From Streptomyces sp. CA-278952 (GTDB taxonomy: Bacteria > Actinomycetota > Actinomycetes > Streptomycetales > Streptomycetaceae): a DNA stretch of 64,000 nt. The stretch covers positions 6,979,501 through 7,043,500 of the forward strand of contig NZ_CP112880.1 in NCBI RefSeq assembly GCF_028747205.1, read 5' to 3'. Numbering within the stretch: position 1 is the first letter of the stretch; each line of letters begins with the position of its first letter. This document shows positions 28,168 through 36,792 of this stretch, one piece after another. The notes under the pieces were generated by a model that did no database searches, was not told the origin of the DNA, and was given only the letters and a program-made list of their open reading frames with translations. A program made the translations under genes and the position numbers.

Positions 28168-28776
28168 ATGACGACCGGCACTCCGCCCCCGACCCGTCCC
28201 CGGCGCTCGCGCGCCCGTAGATTCCTGCCGCTGGCCCTGGCCGCCTGGCTGGTCCTGGAGATCTGGCTCCTGACCCTGGTCGCCTCGGCGGCCGGCGGTC
28301 TCGTCGTCCTGCTGATCCTGGTGGCCGGGGCCGCGCTCGGCGCCGCTGTCATCAAGAGCGCGGGCCGACGCGCCTTCAAGAACCTGACCGAGACGCTCCA
28401 GCAGATGCCGGGGCAGCCCGGCGCTCCGGCCACGCCGCCGGCCACCTCCGCGGGCGCCAAGGGCTCCCGGGGCAACGGGCTGCTGATGCTGGGCGGGCTG
28501 CTGCTCCTGATCCCCGGTCCGATCTCGGACGTGGCCGGACTGATCCTGCTGGTGCCGCCGGTGCGCACCATGATCAGCCGGTACGCGGAGCGCTCGCTGG
28601 AGCGCCGTATGCGGGACGCGGCGCCCGGGGGCCTCTCGGACGCCTTCCAGCAGGCCAGGATGGGCCGGCCGGACGGAAAGGTCGTCCAGGGCGAGGTCAT
28701 CCGCGAGGACGGCTCCCAGGCGCCCTCCGGGCCCGACGACGACCCCCGGGGCCCTCGCCCGCCCCTCACGCCCTGA
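28168..28776 (+). CDS. fxsA: FxsA-family membrane protein
   Basis: A 202-residue cytoplasmic-membrane protein: helices at about 20-62 and 108-135, with the FxsA hallmark LLLIPGPISDVAGLILLVPP between. The C-terminal 60 residues are soluble and acidic. E. coli FxsA relieves phage-T7 exclusion by F; the cellular role in actinobacteria is unknown. 114 bases after ppm1, ending at a strong bidirectional terminator. Confidence 0.9.
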   Translation: MTTGTPPPTRPRRSRARRFLPLALAAWLVLEIWLLTLVASAAGGLVVLLILVAGAALGAAVIKSAGRRAFKNLTETLQQMPGQPGAPATPPATSAGAKGSRGNGLLMLGGLLLLIPGPISDVAGLILLVPPVRTMISRYAERSLERRMRDAAPGGLSDAFQQARMGRPDGKVVQGEVIREDGSQAPSGPDDDPRGPRPPLTP

Positions 28777-28842
28777 GGGAGGCTCCCGGCGTGCCGGGGG
28801 GCCATGCCATCGGGCGTCGGGGCCATGCCCCCGGGCATACAC

Positions 28843-28891
28843 AAGAGCCGTGGGCCGTGACACACGTTCTGTGTCACGGCCCACGGCTCTT
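28843..28891. terminator. Perfect 22-base-arm hairpin between fxsA and rbpA
   Basis: The arm begins AAGAGCCGTGGGCCGTGACA and is repeated exactly as its complement around the 5-base loop CGTTC. It ends 31 bases before the convergent rbpA stop, serving both genes. Confidence 0.9.
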
Positions 28892-28921
28892 GGTGCTGTG
28901 CTGCAGTGCGGTACTACGCGG

Positions 28922-29296
28922 TCAGGCAGACTTCCTGCTGTCCCGCGGGTGCACGGCGATGTTCATGGCTCCGGAGCGCAGAACCGCCAGCCTCTCGGCC
29001 AGCACCTCCTCCAGCTCCTCGCGGGTGCGCCGCTCCATGAGCATGTCCCAGTGCGTGCGCGCGGGCTTGCCCTTCTTCTCCTCGGGGCCATCCCCGTCCA
29101 CCAGGAGTGCCTGGGCGCCGCACGCCTTGCACTCCCACTCCGGCGGAATCTCTGCTTCTACCGAGAACGGCATCTCAAATCGATGTCCGTTCTGGCATGC
29201 GTACTCCACCGCCTGGCGCGGGGCCAGATCGATGCCGCGGTCCGTCTCGTAGCTGGTAACCACAAGTCGCGTGCCGCGGAGAGCTCGCTCACTCAT
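28922..29296 (-). CDS. rbpA: RNA-polymerase-binding protein RbpA
   Basis: A 124-residue general transcription factor that binds RNA polymerase and the principal sigma factor and stabilises open complexes; it also affects rifampicin tolerance in S. coelicolor. The N-terminal tail SERALRGTRLVVTSYETDRG leads into the zinc-type core (YACQNGHRFEMPF, WECKACGAQALLVDG) and then the basic linker and sigma-interaction helix THWDMLMERRTREELEEVL. GGGAGGC precedes the ATG at 29296. It has its own sigma-R-type promoter. Confidence 0.95.
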   Translation of the reverse strand: MSERALRGTRLVVTSYETDRGIDLAPRQAVEYACQNGHRFEMPFSVEAEIPPEWECKACGAQALLVDGDGPEEKKGKPARTHWDMLMERRTREELEEVLAERLAVLRSGAMNIAVHPRDSRKSA

Positions 29297-29358
29297 GAAT
29301 CGTGCCTCCCGGGCTTGTCGCCCACAGGACAAAATGTCGCTGTCGTCGTCATCCGGTC

Positions 29359-29385
29359 AACGTCCGGTCGGCGGTAAAGATTCCC
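29359..29385 (-). promoter_or_regulatory. Sigma-R-type promoter of rbpA
   Basis: On the minus strand GGGAAT (29380-29385) and GTT (29359-29361) are separated by exactly 18 bases, the sigma-R consensus. It lies 63 bases ahead of the rbpA start. Known sigma-R control of S. coelicolor rbpA during thiol stress agrees with this. Two TTGTCAC copies 19 bases apart (29453-29459, 29472-29478) lie further upstream. Confidence 0.85.
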
Positions 29386-29562
29386 GTTGCCGGTCATGCG
29401 TCGCCCGTCGTGCCGCTGCTTTATCTGGGTTGAGTACCCGCGCATGCCCGGTTTGTCACCTCTGGTGGAAGTTGTCACTCAACGGTCGAGCCGCTTCCAC
29501 TGGCAGTAACGGTCCTCCCGGGCAGGCCAAAGACGTATACTACCGCCCTTTGACTTCAACGT

Positions 29563-30936
29563 CTAAATCCGTTCCGGCACGGGGTTGCCCGCGGCCTCCA
29601 CCGCACGCCTCACCGGGACCCGCGCGAGCAGCACCGCGCCGAGCGCGAAGAACACGATCAGCGAGATGATCGCGTCGCGGTAGCTGCCGGTCAGCTGGTA
29701 CGCCAGACCGAACACCAGGGGCCCCAGCCAGCTCAGTCCGCGGTCGCTCAACTCGTACGCGGAGAAGTACTCCGCCTCCTTGCCGCGCGGCACCAGGTGC
29801 GAGAACAGCGACCGCGACAGGGCCTGGCTGCCGCCCAGCACCAGGCCGATCGCCGCCGCCAGGACGAAGAAGAACCCCGGAGCGTCGGCGGGCAGCAGAT
29901 AGGCGGAGATCAGGATGAGGGTCCAGATCACCAGCGATCCCAGAATGGTGCGCTTCGCCCCGTACGTCCGGGCGAGCCGCCCCATGCCGAGCGCCCCCGC
30001 CACCGCCAGGATCTGCACCAGCAGCACGGCGACGATCAGCGTCGTCTGATCCAGGCCCAGCTCCTCGGAGCCGTACAGCGAGGCCTGCGAGATCACCGTC
30101 TGGATCCCGTCGTTGTAGACGAGATAGGCGAGCAGGAAGGAGAGCGTCAGCGGGTGGCGCCGCATGTCGCGCAGGGTCGCTCTCAGCTGCTGCCATCCGG
30201 ATCCGACCGCTCCCTCACCGCTCGGCGGGATCCGGCGGTCACGCAGCCGGCGCAGCGGTACGAGGGTGAACGCGCCCCACCACACACCGGCCGACGCGAG
30301 GCAGATCCGCACCGCGTCGGACTCCGCGAGACCGAAGGACTCGTGGCCGGTGTAGAGGATCAGGTTGAGGACCAGCACGACGGCGCCCGAGGTGTAGCCG
30401 AACGCCCAGCCGCGCGAGGAGACCGCGTCGCGCTCCTCCGGCCCGGCGATCTGCGGCAGATAGGCGTTGTAAAGGACCATCGACACGGAGATGGAGGCGT
30501 TCGCCACGATCAGCAGGAACGCGCCCAGCAGATAGCGGTGGCCGTCCAGGAAGAACATCCCCGCCGTCGCCGCGGCCCCCGTGTAGGCGGCTGCCGCCAG
30601 CAGCGGTTTCTTGCGCCCGGTACGGTCCGCCGCCGCGCCCACGATCGGCATCAGCACGACGGCCACCACGATGGACGCCGAGACGGAGTACGCGAACAGC
30701 GAACCCGCGCGCACGGGTATGCCCAGCGGGTGCACGAACCCGTCGGGATCCGCCGCCGCCTTGGCGATCGACGTCAGATACGGACCGAGGAAGACGGTCA
30801 GCACACTGGTGGAGTAGACGGAGCACGCGAAGTCGTAGAAGTACCAGCCGTGCTGCTCGCGTCTGCGGGCGGCAGCGGCCTGGTCGTCCGGCGGCTGCCC
30901 GGCCGGATCGGCCTTCCCTGTGGTCCCGGTGCTCAA
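29563..30936 (-). CDS. UMF1/Atg22-like MFS transporter
   Basis: A 457-residue protein with about twelve membrane segments. The N-terminal REQHGWYFYDFACSVYSTSV and the loop ADRTGRKKP mark the UMF1 (unknown major facilitator) family related to yeast Atg22. LAYQLTGSYRDAI near the C-terminus is also family-like. Substrate unknown; vacuolar relatives export amino acids. It is the last gene of a minus-strand run with GDPD and YczE genes (46 bases after GDPD). Confidence 0.88.
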   Translation of the reverse strand: MSTGTTGKADPAGQPPDDQAAAARRREQHGWYFYDFACSVYSTSVLTVFLGPYLTSIAKAAADPDGFVHPLGIPVRAGSLFAYSVSASIVVAVVLMPIVGAAADRTGRKKPLLAAAAYTGAAATAGMFFLDGHRYLLGAFLLIVANASISVSMVLYNAYLPQIAGPEERDAVSSRGWAFGYTSGAVVLVLNLILYTGHESFGLAESDAVRICLASAGVWWGAFTLVPLRRLRDRRIPPSGEGAVGSGWQQLRATLRDMRRHPLTLSFLLAYLVYNDGIQTVISQASLYGSEELGLDQTTLIVAVLLVQILAVAGALGMGRLARTYGAKRTILGSLVIWTLILISAYLLPADAPGFFFVLAAAIGLVLGGSQALSRSLFSHLVPRGKEAEYFSAYELSDRGLSWLGPLVFGLAYQLTGSYRDAIISLIVFFALGAVLLARVPVRRAVEAAGNPVPERI

Positions 30937-30982
30937 GCCGCGCCCCCTCGGTCGTCCCCTGTGGACGTGGACGGACCGGGCG

Positions 30983-31744
30983 TCAGGACCATGCCCCCCG
31001 CTCGCTCAGCACCGTACGCAGCGTCTCGATGTGATCGGTCATGATGCCATCCACGCCGAGGTCCAGGAGCGCCGCCATCCGCTCCGGTTCGTTCACCGTC
31101 CAGACGTGCACCTGGAGCCCGAGGGCGTGCGCCGTGCGGACGAAGCGCGCGTCCACCACCGGGACGCCGCCCTGCCGCTCCGGGACCTGGGCGCAGACCG
31201 CGCCCGCGCGCAGCGCCGCCCGGATGCCGTACGAACGCAGGCGCAGCCCCAGGACGCCGCGCACCCCGTACGACGTGGCCAGCCGGGGGCCCGCCAGGCG
31301 GTGGGCGCGGGCCACCCGGGCCTCCGAGAACGAGCCGACGCAGACCCGGTCCCAGGCGTCGGTGCGGCGGATCAGGCCGAGCAGCGGCTCCAGCGCCGAT
31401 TCCGCCTTGAGGTCCACGTTCCACCGGGCTTTCGGGAACTCCTCCAGCAGTTCCTCGAAGAGCGGAAGCGGTTCGCCGCCCCCGACCCGGGCCCGGCGCA
31501 CCTCGCTCCACGGCAGCGCGGAGATCCGGCCCCGGGCGTCGGTGACCCGGTCCAGCGTGGCGTCGTGGAAGGCGACCAGACGGCCGTCCGCCGTGGTGTG
31601 CACATCGGTCTCGAAGTAGCGGTAGCCCGCCTCGGACGCCCGGCGGAAGGCGGTCGCGGTGTTCTCCACGCCGTCCGCCGCCCCGCCGCGATGGGCGAAG
31701 GCGATCGGCGCCGGGTGGTCCAGATAGGGGTGGCTCGGATTCAC
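30983..31744 (-). CDS. Glycerophosphodiester phosphodiesterase
   Basis: A 253-residue TIM-barrel enzyme releasing glycerol-3-phosphate from lipid head-group diesters. IAFAHRGGAADGVENTATAF holds the catalytic His and HRGG/ENT motif (about 14-33); YFETDVHTTADGRLVAFHD contains the metal-binding Glu/Asp and second His; VDLKAES and the C-terminal VWTVNEPERM are as expected. No signal peptide, so it is cytoplasmic. The GTG start at 31744 overlaps the YczE stop by GTGA. Confidence 0.93.
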   Translation of the reverse strand: MNPSHPYLDHPAPIAFAHRGGAADGVENTATAFRRASEAGYRYFETDVHTTADGRLVAFHDATLDRVTDARGRISALPWSEVRRARVGGGEPLPLFEELLEEFPKARWNVDLKAESALEPLLGLIRRTDAWDRVCVGSFSEARVARAHRLAGPRLATSYGVRGVLGLRLRSYGIRAALRAGAVCAQVPERQGGVPVVDARFVRTAHALGLQVHVWTVNEPERMAALLDLGVDGIMTDHIETLRTVLSERGAWS

Positions 31745-32460
31745 TGCGGCAGTATGGCCTGCCCGGATGCCGGGTCGGCAACAGGGCCGGAACCGGCGGG
31801 CGGCGCGGTGGTGGACGGCTCGCCCGAGGCGACGGTGACACCGGGCCCGGAGGGCTCGGGGAGCGCGAACATCCGCAGGAAGAACTGGGCCAGCGGACCG
31901 ATGGCCAGCGCGTACAGCACCGTGCCCGCCCCCAGCGAGCCGCCCAGCAGGAATCCGGTCACCACGACCGCCACCTCGATCGCCGTGCGGACCAGCCGGA
32001 TGGAACGCCCGGTGACCCGGTTCAGCCCGGTCATCAGCCCGTCGCGCGGCCCGGGACCGAACCGGGCCGCGATGTAGAGACCGGTCGCCACCCCGTTGAG
32101 CACGATGCCCAGGACCATGACGGGCGCGCGGAACCCGAGTCCGTCCAGGTCGCCGACCACGGCGAGCGTCCCGTCCATCGCCAGCCCGACCACGAAGACG
32201 TTCGAGACCGTGCCGAGCCCCGGCCGCTGGCGCAGCGGGATCCACAGCAGCAGCACCACCGCGCCGATGATGATCGACACCACGCCGATCGATATCCCGG
32301 TCAGCTCCGCGAGGCCCTGATGCAGCACGCCCCACGGCTCCAGGCCCAGTCCGGCCCGGACCAGGAGCGCGGAGCTCGCCCCGTACAGCGTCAGGCCGAC
32401 GTACAGCTGGACCAGCCGCCGGGTGAGGTGAGTGGTGCTCCGGCCGGTGGTCCTGGCCAC
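31741..32460 (-). CDS. YczE/YitT-like membrane protein
   Basis: A 239-residue protein with five to six membrane helices and the YczE hallmark FGPGPRDGLMTGLNRVTGRS around residue 120. GTG at 32460 has AGGGGG about 7 bases ahead. Genes of this group are commonly divergent from a MocR regulator, as here, and probably transport a regulated small molecule; the function is not known. Translationally coupled to the following GDPD gene. Confidence 0.85.
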   Translation of the reverse strand: MARTTGRSTTHLTRRLVQLYVGLTLYGASSALLVRAGLGLEPWGVLHQGLAELTGISIGVVSIIIGAVVLLLWIPLRQRPGLGTVSNVFVVGLAMDGTLAVVGDLDGLGFRAPVMVLGIVLNGVATGLYIAARFGPGPRDGLMTGLNRVTGRSIRLVRTAIEVAVVVTGFLLGGSLGAGTVLYALAIGPLAQFFLRMFALPEPSGPGVTVASGEPSTTAPPAGSGPVADPASGQAILPQ

Positions 32461-32562
32461 GTTGTGCCCCCTGCTGTAGTGGTAGTGGACTGCTTCGTGC
32501 CACTCTGTGGCAGGGGATCGGTCACCAACTATGGCCAATACGAGGAAGGTGGACTGATTTTG
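32461..32562. promoter_or_regulatory. MocR/YczE divergent control region
   Basis: The 102 bases hold AGTGG twice in tandem (TAGTGGTAGTGG, 32477-32488), a perfect palindrome TGCCACTCTGTGGCA (32498-32512) and one TTGGCCATA-type element nearer the MocR gene. I infer that the MocR protein binds the repeated AGTGG/CCACT units. Confidence 0.5.
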
Positions 32563-34062
32563 ATGGCGCAGTGGACGTCGACGGTGGGGGCGGCCCAGCT
32601 CGCCCGGCAGCTCCGGTCGCAACAGGCCCGGCCCACCGGACCGGGCGGCCGCAAGCCGCCCGCCTACCGTGCGCTCGCCGACGGGGTGCGGCTGCTCGTC
32701 CTGGAGGGCCGGGTCCCGGTCGCCGCCCGCCTCCCCGCCGAACGCGAACTGGCCCTCGCCCTGGCCGTCAGCCGTACGACCGTCGCGGCGGCCTACGAGG
32801 CGCTGCGCGCCGAGGGCTTCCTGCAGTCCCGGCGCGGCGCCGGCAGCTGGACCGCCGTCCCGGCCGGCAACCCGCTGCCCGCCCGCGGCCTCGAACCACT
32901 GCCGCCGGAGTCGCTCGGCTCGATGATCGACCTGGGCTGCGCGGCCCTGCCCGCGCCCGAGCCCTGGCTGACCCGCGCCGTCCAGGGGGCGCTGGAGGAG
33001 CTGCCGCCGTACGCCCACACACACGGCGACTACCCGGCCGGACTGCCCGCCCTGCGGCAGATGATCGCCGACCGGTACACGGCGCTCGGCATCCCGACCA
33101 TGCCCGAACAGATCATGGTCACCACCGGCGCGATGGGCGCCATCGACGCGATCTGTCACCTCTTCGCGGGCCGCGGCGAACGGATCGCGGTCGAGTCCCC
33201 CAGTTACGCCAACATCCTCCAGCTGATGCGCGAGACGGGCGCCCGCCTCGTCCCGGTCGCGATGGAGGAAGGGCTCGGCGGCTGGGACATGAACCGCTGG
33301 CGCCAGGTGCTGCGGGACGCCGCGCCCCGGCTCGCCTATGTGGTGGCCGACTTCCACAACCCCACCGGCGCGCTCGCCGACGAGCAGCAGCGCCGGGACC
33401 TGGTGGACGCGGCCCGGTCCGCCGGAACGGTCCTGGTCGTCGACGAGACCATGAACGAACTCCGCCTGGACGCCGACGTCGACATGCCGCGCCGCGTCTG
33501 CGCCTTCGACCCGGCGGGCAGCACGGTCCTGACCGTCGGCTCGGCCAGCAAGGCCTTCTGGGCCGGCATGCGCATCGGCTGGGTGCGGGCGGCCCCCGAC
33601 GTCATCCGCAGCCTGGTCGCCGCCCGCGCCTACGCCGACATGGGCACCCCCGTCCTGGAACAGCTCGCCATCAACTGGCTCATGGGCACGGGCGGCTGGG
33701 AACAGGCCGTCGAGGTCCGGCGCGGCCAGGCGCGGGAGAACCGGGACGCCCTGGTCGCGGCGGTGCGCCGGGAGCTGCCGGACTGGGAGTTCGCCGTGCC
33801 GCGCGGCGGCCTGACGCTGTGGGTGCGCACCGGGGGCCTCTCCGGATCGCGGCTGGCCGTGGCGGGCGAACGGGTCGGCGTCCGGGTGCCTTCGGGCCCC
33901 CGCTTCGGGGTCGACGGGGCCTTCGAGGGCTACGTACGGCTGCCGTTCACGGTCAGCGGGCCCGTCGCGGACGAGGCGGCCGTACGGCTGGCCGCCGCGG
34001 TGGACCTGGTGCGCTCCGGGGCGGGCGTGGGGGCCGACGCCCCGCGCAGCTTCGTGGCCTGA
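32563..34062 (+). CDS. MocR-type regulator (GntR HTH fused to aminotransferase-like domain)
   Basis: A 499-residue regulator. Residues 25-105 are the GntR-type winged helix (YRALADGVRLLVLEGRVPVA, LALAVSRTTVAAAYEALRAE). The remainder is a fold-type I PLP domain with TTGAMGAIDAICH, the ADFHNPTG segment (Asn and Asp for PLP), and the Schiff-base Lys in VGSASKAFWAGMRIGW. PLP-binding residues are intact. MocR proteins sense PLP or an amino-acid adduct. Start at ATG 32563 with GGAAGGTGGA ahead. Likely regulator of the divergent yczE operon. Confidence 0.92.
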   Translation: MAQWTSTVGAAQLARQLRSQQARPTGPGGRKPPAYRALADGVRLLVLEGRVPVAARLPAERELALALAVSRTTVAAAYEALRAEGFLQSRRGAGSWTAVPAGNPLPARGLEPLPPESLGSMIDLGCAALPAPEPWLTRAVQGALEELPPYAHTHGDYPAGLPALRQMIADRYTALGIPTMPEQIMVTTGAMGAIDAICHLFAGRGERIAVESPSYANILQLMRETGARLVPVAMEEGLGGWDMNRWRQVLRDAAPRLAYVVADFHNPTGALADEQQRRDLVDAARSAGTVLVVDETMNELRLDADVDMPRRVCAFDPAGSTVLTVGSASKAFWAGMRIGWVRAAPDVIRSLVAARAYADMGTPVLEQLAINWLMGTGGWEQAVEVRRGQARENRDALVAAVRRELPDWEFAVPRGGLTLWVRTGGLSGSRLAVAGERVGVRVPSGPRFGVDGAFEGYVRLPFTVSGPVADEAAVRLAAAVDLVRSGAGVGADAPRSFVA

Positions 34063-34086
34063 GGGTCTCTGGACCTCGCGCAGGCG

Positions 34087-34134
34087 ACCGCGGGCGGGAA
34101 GTGGACCATCGATGGTCCACTTCCCGCCCGCGGT
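34087..34134. terminator. Perfect 48-base palindrome between convergent genes
   Basis: Centred on ATCGAT, each arm is 24 bases (starting ACCGCGGGCGGGAAGTGGAC) without a mismatch and with no loop spacer. It separates the MocR gene and sffA, serving as a bidirectional terminator. Confidence 0.9.
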
Positions 34135-34154
34135 GGCGCGGCGGTGCTCCCCGT

Positions 34155-35840
34155 TCAGCTCTCGGCGCCCGCCGGCTGCGCCTGTGCCAGCGGCTCGGAC
34201 GGCCTGGCCTCGGCGACCATCGCCTCCACCGGAACGGCCTCCACCTGAGGGGCCGCGGCTTCCACCGCCACGGGGACCTGCTCCGTCGGGGGGCCCTCGT
34301 CGGCGGGCTCCCTCGCCGGAGCCGCCTCCATCGGGGGGTGCCGGTCGGGCAGCAGGTCGAGCACCGCCTGCCGGTGCGCCTCGCTCGTGGCGTCGTCGTA
34401 CGGGTCCGGGGTGGCGGGCACCTGGAGCCGCAGGACCGGGCCCGCGCCGAGGCGGACGTAACCGCGCCCCGCGGGGACCTCGGGTGGCGGCGTGGTGTGC
34501 GGTTCGGTTCCGAGGACGGCCTCGATCTGCTCGCGGGAGGCCGGCCCGAGGACCGCGCGGGCGCGGGTGTGGGTCGTGACGGTCTCGGTGAGGGTTTCCA
34601 GCGCGTCGAACTGCTCGGCCAGCACGACGGTGACCTGGGCGGCCCGGCCGTGCCGCAGCGGGATCCGGAGCAGCTCCAGCGGGTCGGGCCTGCCGTCGGC
34701 CGCCGCGAGATGACCCAGGGCGCCGGGGCGGTCCAGCAGGATCCACAGCGGGCGCCGGATGTCGTCCGGCACGGGGTGGCCGCTCTGCCGGGCCCGGTTG
34801 GCGGCGATCAGCCGGCGCTCCGTCTCGTGTGCCGCCCACTCCAGTGTGGCCAGCGCCCCACCGAGGCCGGACTCCACGGCGAGGACGCCGCCGCGCCCGG
34901 CGAGGGCGCCGTACTCGCCGGTGCCGCTGCCGTCGACGACGATGACGTCGCCGTCCCGGAGGGCCTGGAGGGCGATCGAGCGGACCAGGGTCGTGGTGCC
35001 GCCGCCGGGCTGTCCGACGGCCAGCAGGTGCGGTTCGGTGGAGCGGCCGCCGGTCCGCCAGACCACGGGCGAGGCGTCCACCGTCATGTCGCCGTCGCGC
35101 ACGGGGACGGTGCGCGAGACGGCGTCCGGGTCGGTGAAGCCGAGCACCGTCTCGCCGGGGGCGGTGACGAAGCGCTGGGCGGCGATCGTCGTGGGGAGCG
35201 CGTCCAGCACGGTCATGACGAGGCGGTTGGCCTCCTCGTCCCAGCCGAAGTGGTATTCGCGACCCCGGCCGGACTTGGTGTGGAGCAACTGCTCGATGCG
35301 GGAGCGGGCGGCCGGCTCGCCGTCCGTGAAGTACGCGGGGTAGGAGACCCGCAGACGGGTGGGCCGCCCGTCGGCGTCGAAGGCGTACCCGTCGAAGGCC
35401 TTCGTCCAGTCGCCGCCGTGGGCGAACAGCGGGTCGGGGTCGTCGGGCGTCGAGAAGTACGGCACGAGCGCCTCGTACAGCGACCGCAGACGCGCGGTCT
35501 CCGCGTCGTCGGGCCCGGTCCTCACCGGGGTCCGCTCCCGCCCCTTCCACGCGGCAGCGCCCATCACCGTGACCAGGGCCAGGATCGGCCCGTAGGGGAC
35601 GAGCGCCACCACGAGCACGCAGGCCGCGCCGAGGAGCAGCTTGGGACCCCGCCGCTCCTTGGGCGTCGCGACCCACTTCCGCCGGCCGGACACGGCCAGC
35701 AGCCGTAGTCCGCGGACCACGGTGATCAGCGGATGGAGGACATCGGTGGCACTGTCGGCGGCCGTGCGCGCGATCTCTTTGCTGCGCGTGATCGAAGCGC
35801 TGCCGCTGCTCAGAATGCGGGGGAGTGGTCGCCGTGCCAC
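34155..35840 (-). CDS. sffA: SffA, FtsK/SpoIIIE-like sporulation protein
   Basis: A 561-residue protein with an N-terminal membrane segment pair (about 70-105) and a FtsK-like ATPase domain. In S. coelicolor SffA is targeted to sporulation septa by SmeA and helps chromosome segregation. The expected Walker A reads GQPGGGTTT (276-284) and so lacks the conserved lysine; the Walker B-like strand is WILLDRPG. The last 70 residues are acidic and Pro/Ala-rich. GTG start at 35840 with AGGAG ahead, 37 bases after smeA, forming an operon with it. Confidence 0.9.
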   Translation of the reverse strand: MARRPLPRILSSGSASITRSKEIARTAADSATDVLHPLITVVRGLRLLAVSGRRKWVATPKERRGPKLLLGAACVLVVALVPYGPILALVTVMGAAAWKGRERTPVRTGPDDAETARLRSLYEALVPYFSTPDDPDPLFAHGGDWTKAFDGYAFDADGRPTRLRVSYPAYFTDGEPAARSRIEQLLHTKSGRGREYHFGWDEEANRLVMTVLDALPTTIAAQRFVTAPGETVLGFTDPDAVSRTVPVRDGDMTVDASPVVWRTGGRSTEPHLLAVGQPGGGTTTLVRSIALQALRDGDVIVVDGSGTGEYGALAGRGGVLAVESGLGGALATLEWAAHETERRLIAANRARQSGHPVPDDIRRPLWILLDRPGALGHLAAADGRPDPLELLRIPLRHGRAAQVTVVLAEQFDALETLTETVTTHTRARAVLGPASREQIEAVLGTEPHTTPPPEVPAGRGYVRLGAGPVLRLQVPATPDPYDDATSEAHRQAVLDLLPDRHPPMEAAPAREPADEGPPTEQVPVAVEAAAPQVEAVPVEAMVAEARPSEPLAQAQPAGAES

Positions 35841-35877
35841 ATCGGTCTCCTGTAGGGGTGGGAGCGGTCGCGGAGCG

Positions 35878-36072
35878 TCAGAACTTGATCCCGCCCAGCA
35901 GGCCGGCGAGGCTCGCGCCGCCCGCCGTGATGCTCGGTGCGATCGCGGTACCGGCCAGGTAGAAGCCGAACAGGGCGCAGACGATGGCGTGGGAGGCCTT
36001 GAGTCCGTCCTTCTTGAAGAACAGGAAGACGACGATGGCGAGCAGTACCACGCCCGAGATGGAAAGGATCAT
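35878..36072 (-). CDS. smeA: SmeA, small sporulation membrane protein
   Basis: A 64-residue protein with two hydrophobic helices (about 1-20, LSISGVVLLAIVVFLFF; and 27-48, HAIVCALFGFYLAGTAI), matching the known 63-residue SmeA that brings SffA to septa. AGGAGAG lies before the ATG at 36072. The protein pair and gene order smeA-sffA agree with S. coelicolor SCO1415-1416 as I recall them. Confidence 0.92.
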   Translation of the reverse strand: MILSISGVVLLAIVVFLFFKKDGLKASHAIVCALFGFYLAGTAIAPSITAGGASLAGLLGGIKF

Positions 36073-36135
36073 GAGCGGTTCTCTCCTGGTTGAAGGGGAC
36101 AGTCACCATGAGTCCTTCCAGGATCACGAGAAGTA

Positions 36136-36165
36136 TCTATACGACAAAAGGTGCAATCGGGTGAA
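36136..36165 (-). promoter_or_regulatory. Candidate smeA promoter
   Basis: Minus-strand TTCACC (36160-36165) and TATAGA (36136-36141) with an 18-base spacer, 64 bases ahead of smeA, in a notably AT-rich patch. No WhiG-type (GCCGATAA) box was seen. The remainder of the 327-base space to the ankyrin gene holds nothing recognisable. Confidence 0.4.
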
Positions 36166-36399
36166 TATGCCGCGCTTTCACTTGACTGGCTCACAGAAGC
36201 AGGCCCCCGGGGAGCGGCATCACCTCGTCCGTGCCGGGCAGGATCAGCCGCGGTGATCCCTTGCCGCATCCGGGCCGGGTCATGTCGGCCCTGGAGCAGT
36301 ACCCTGTCGATTCACTCGTACGGTCCCGTGCCGTACTCCCCACCAGGTCAACCGCGGCGGTCACAGCCGTGGCAGCAGTCAAGGAAGGCGGTCCGTCCG

Positions 36400-36792
36400 A
36401 TGAGCGAAACCCCTGATCCCGAGGTGGTCGAGCTGGCGACCAAGGTCTTCGACCTGGCCCGCGCCGGCGACACCGAGGCGCTCACCGCGTACGTCGAGGC
36501 CGGAGTCCCCGCCAACCTCACCAACGACCGGGGCGACACGCTGCTCATGCTCGCCGCCTACCACGGGCACGCCGGGACGGTCGCCGCCCTCGTCGCCCGT
36601 GACGCCGACCCGGACCGGGCCAACGACCGGGGCCAGACCCCGCTGGCCGGAGCCGTCTTCAAGGGCGAGGACGCCGTCGTCGACGCGCTGCTCGCCGCCG
36701 GCGCCGACCCGGCCGCAGGAACACCGTCCGCGCTGGACACGGCCCGGATGTTCGGCAAGACCGACCTGCTGGAACGCTTCGGTGCCCGGTGA
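36400..36792 (+). CDS. Ankyrin-repeat protein
   Basis: A 130-residue protein of about three ankyrin repeats: LARAGDTEALTAYVEAGVPA, then GDTLLMLAAYHGHAGTVAAL, then GQTPLAGAVFKGEDAVVDAL with AGADP at its end. A final partial repeat (SALDTARMFGKTDLLERF) closes the fold. AAGGAAGG is about 11 bases ahead of the ATG at 36400. Such small proteins bind partners rather than catalyse; no partner is evident. Confidence 0.9.
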   Translation: MSETPDPEVVELATKVFDLARAGDTEALTAYVEAGVPANLTNDRGDTLLMLAAYHGHAGTVAALVARDADPDRANDRGQTPLAGAVFKGEDAVVDALLAAGADPAAGTPSALDTARMFGKTDLLERFGAR

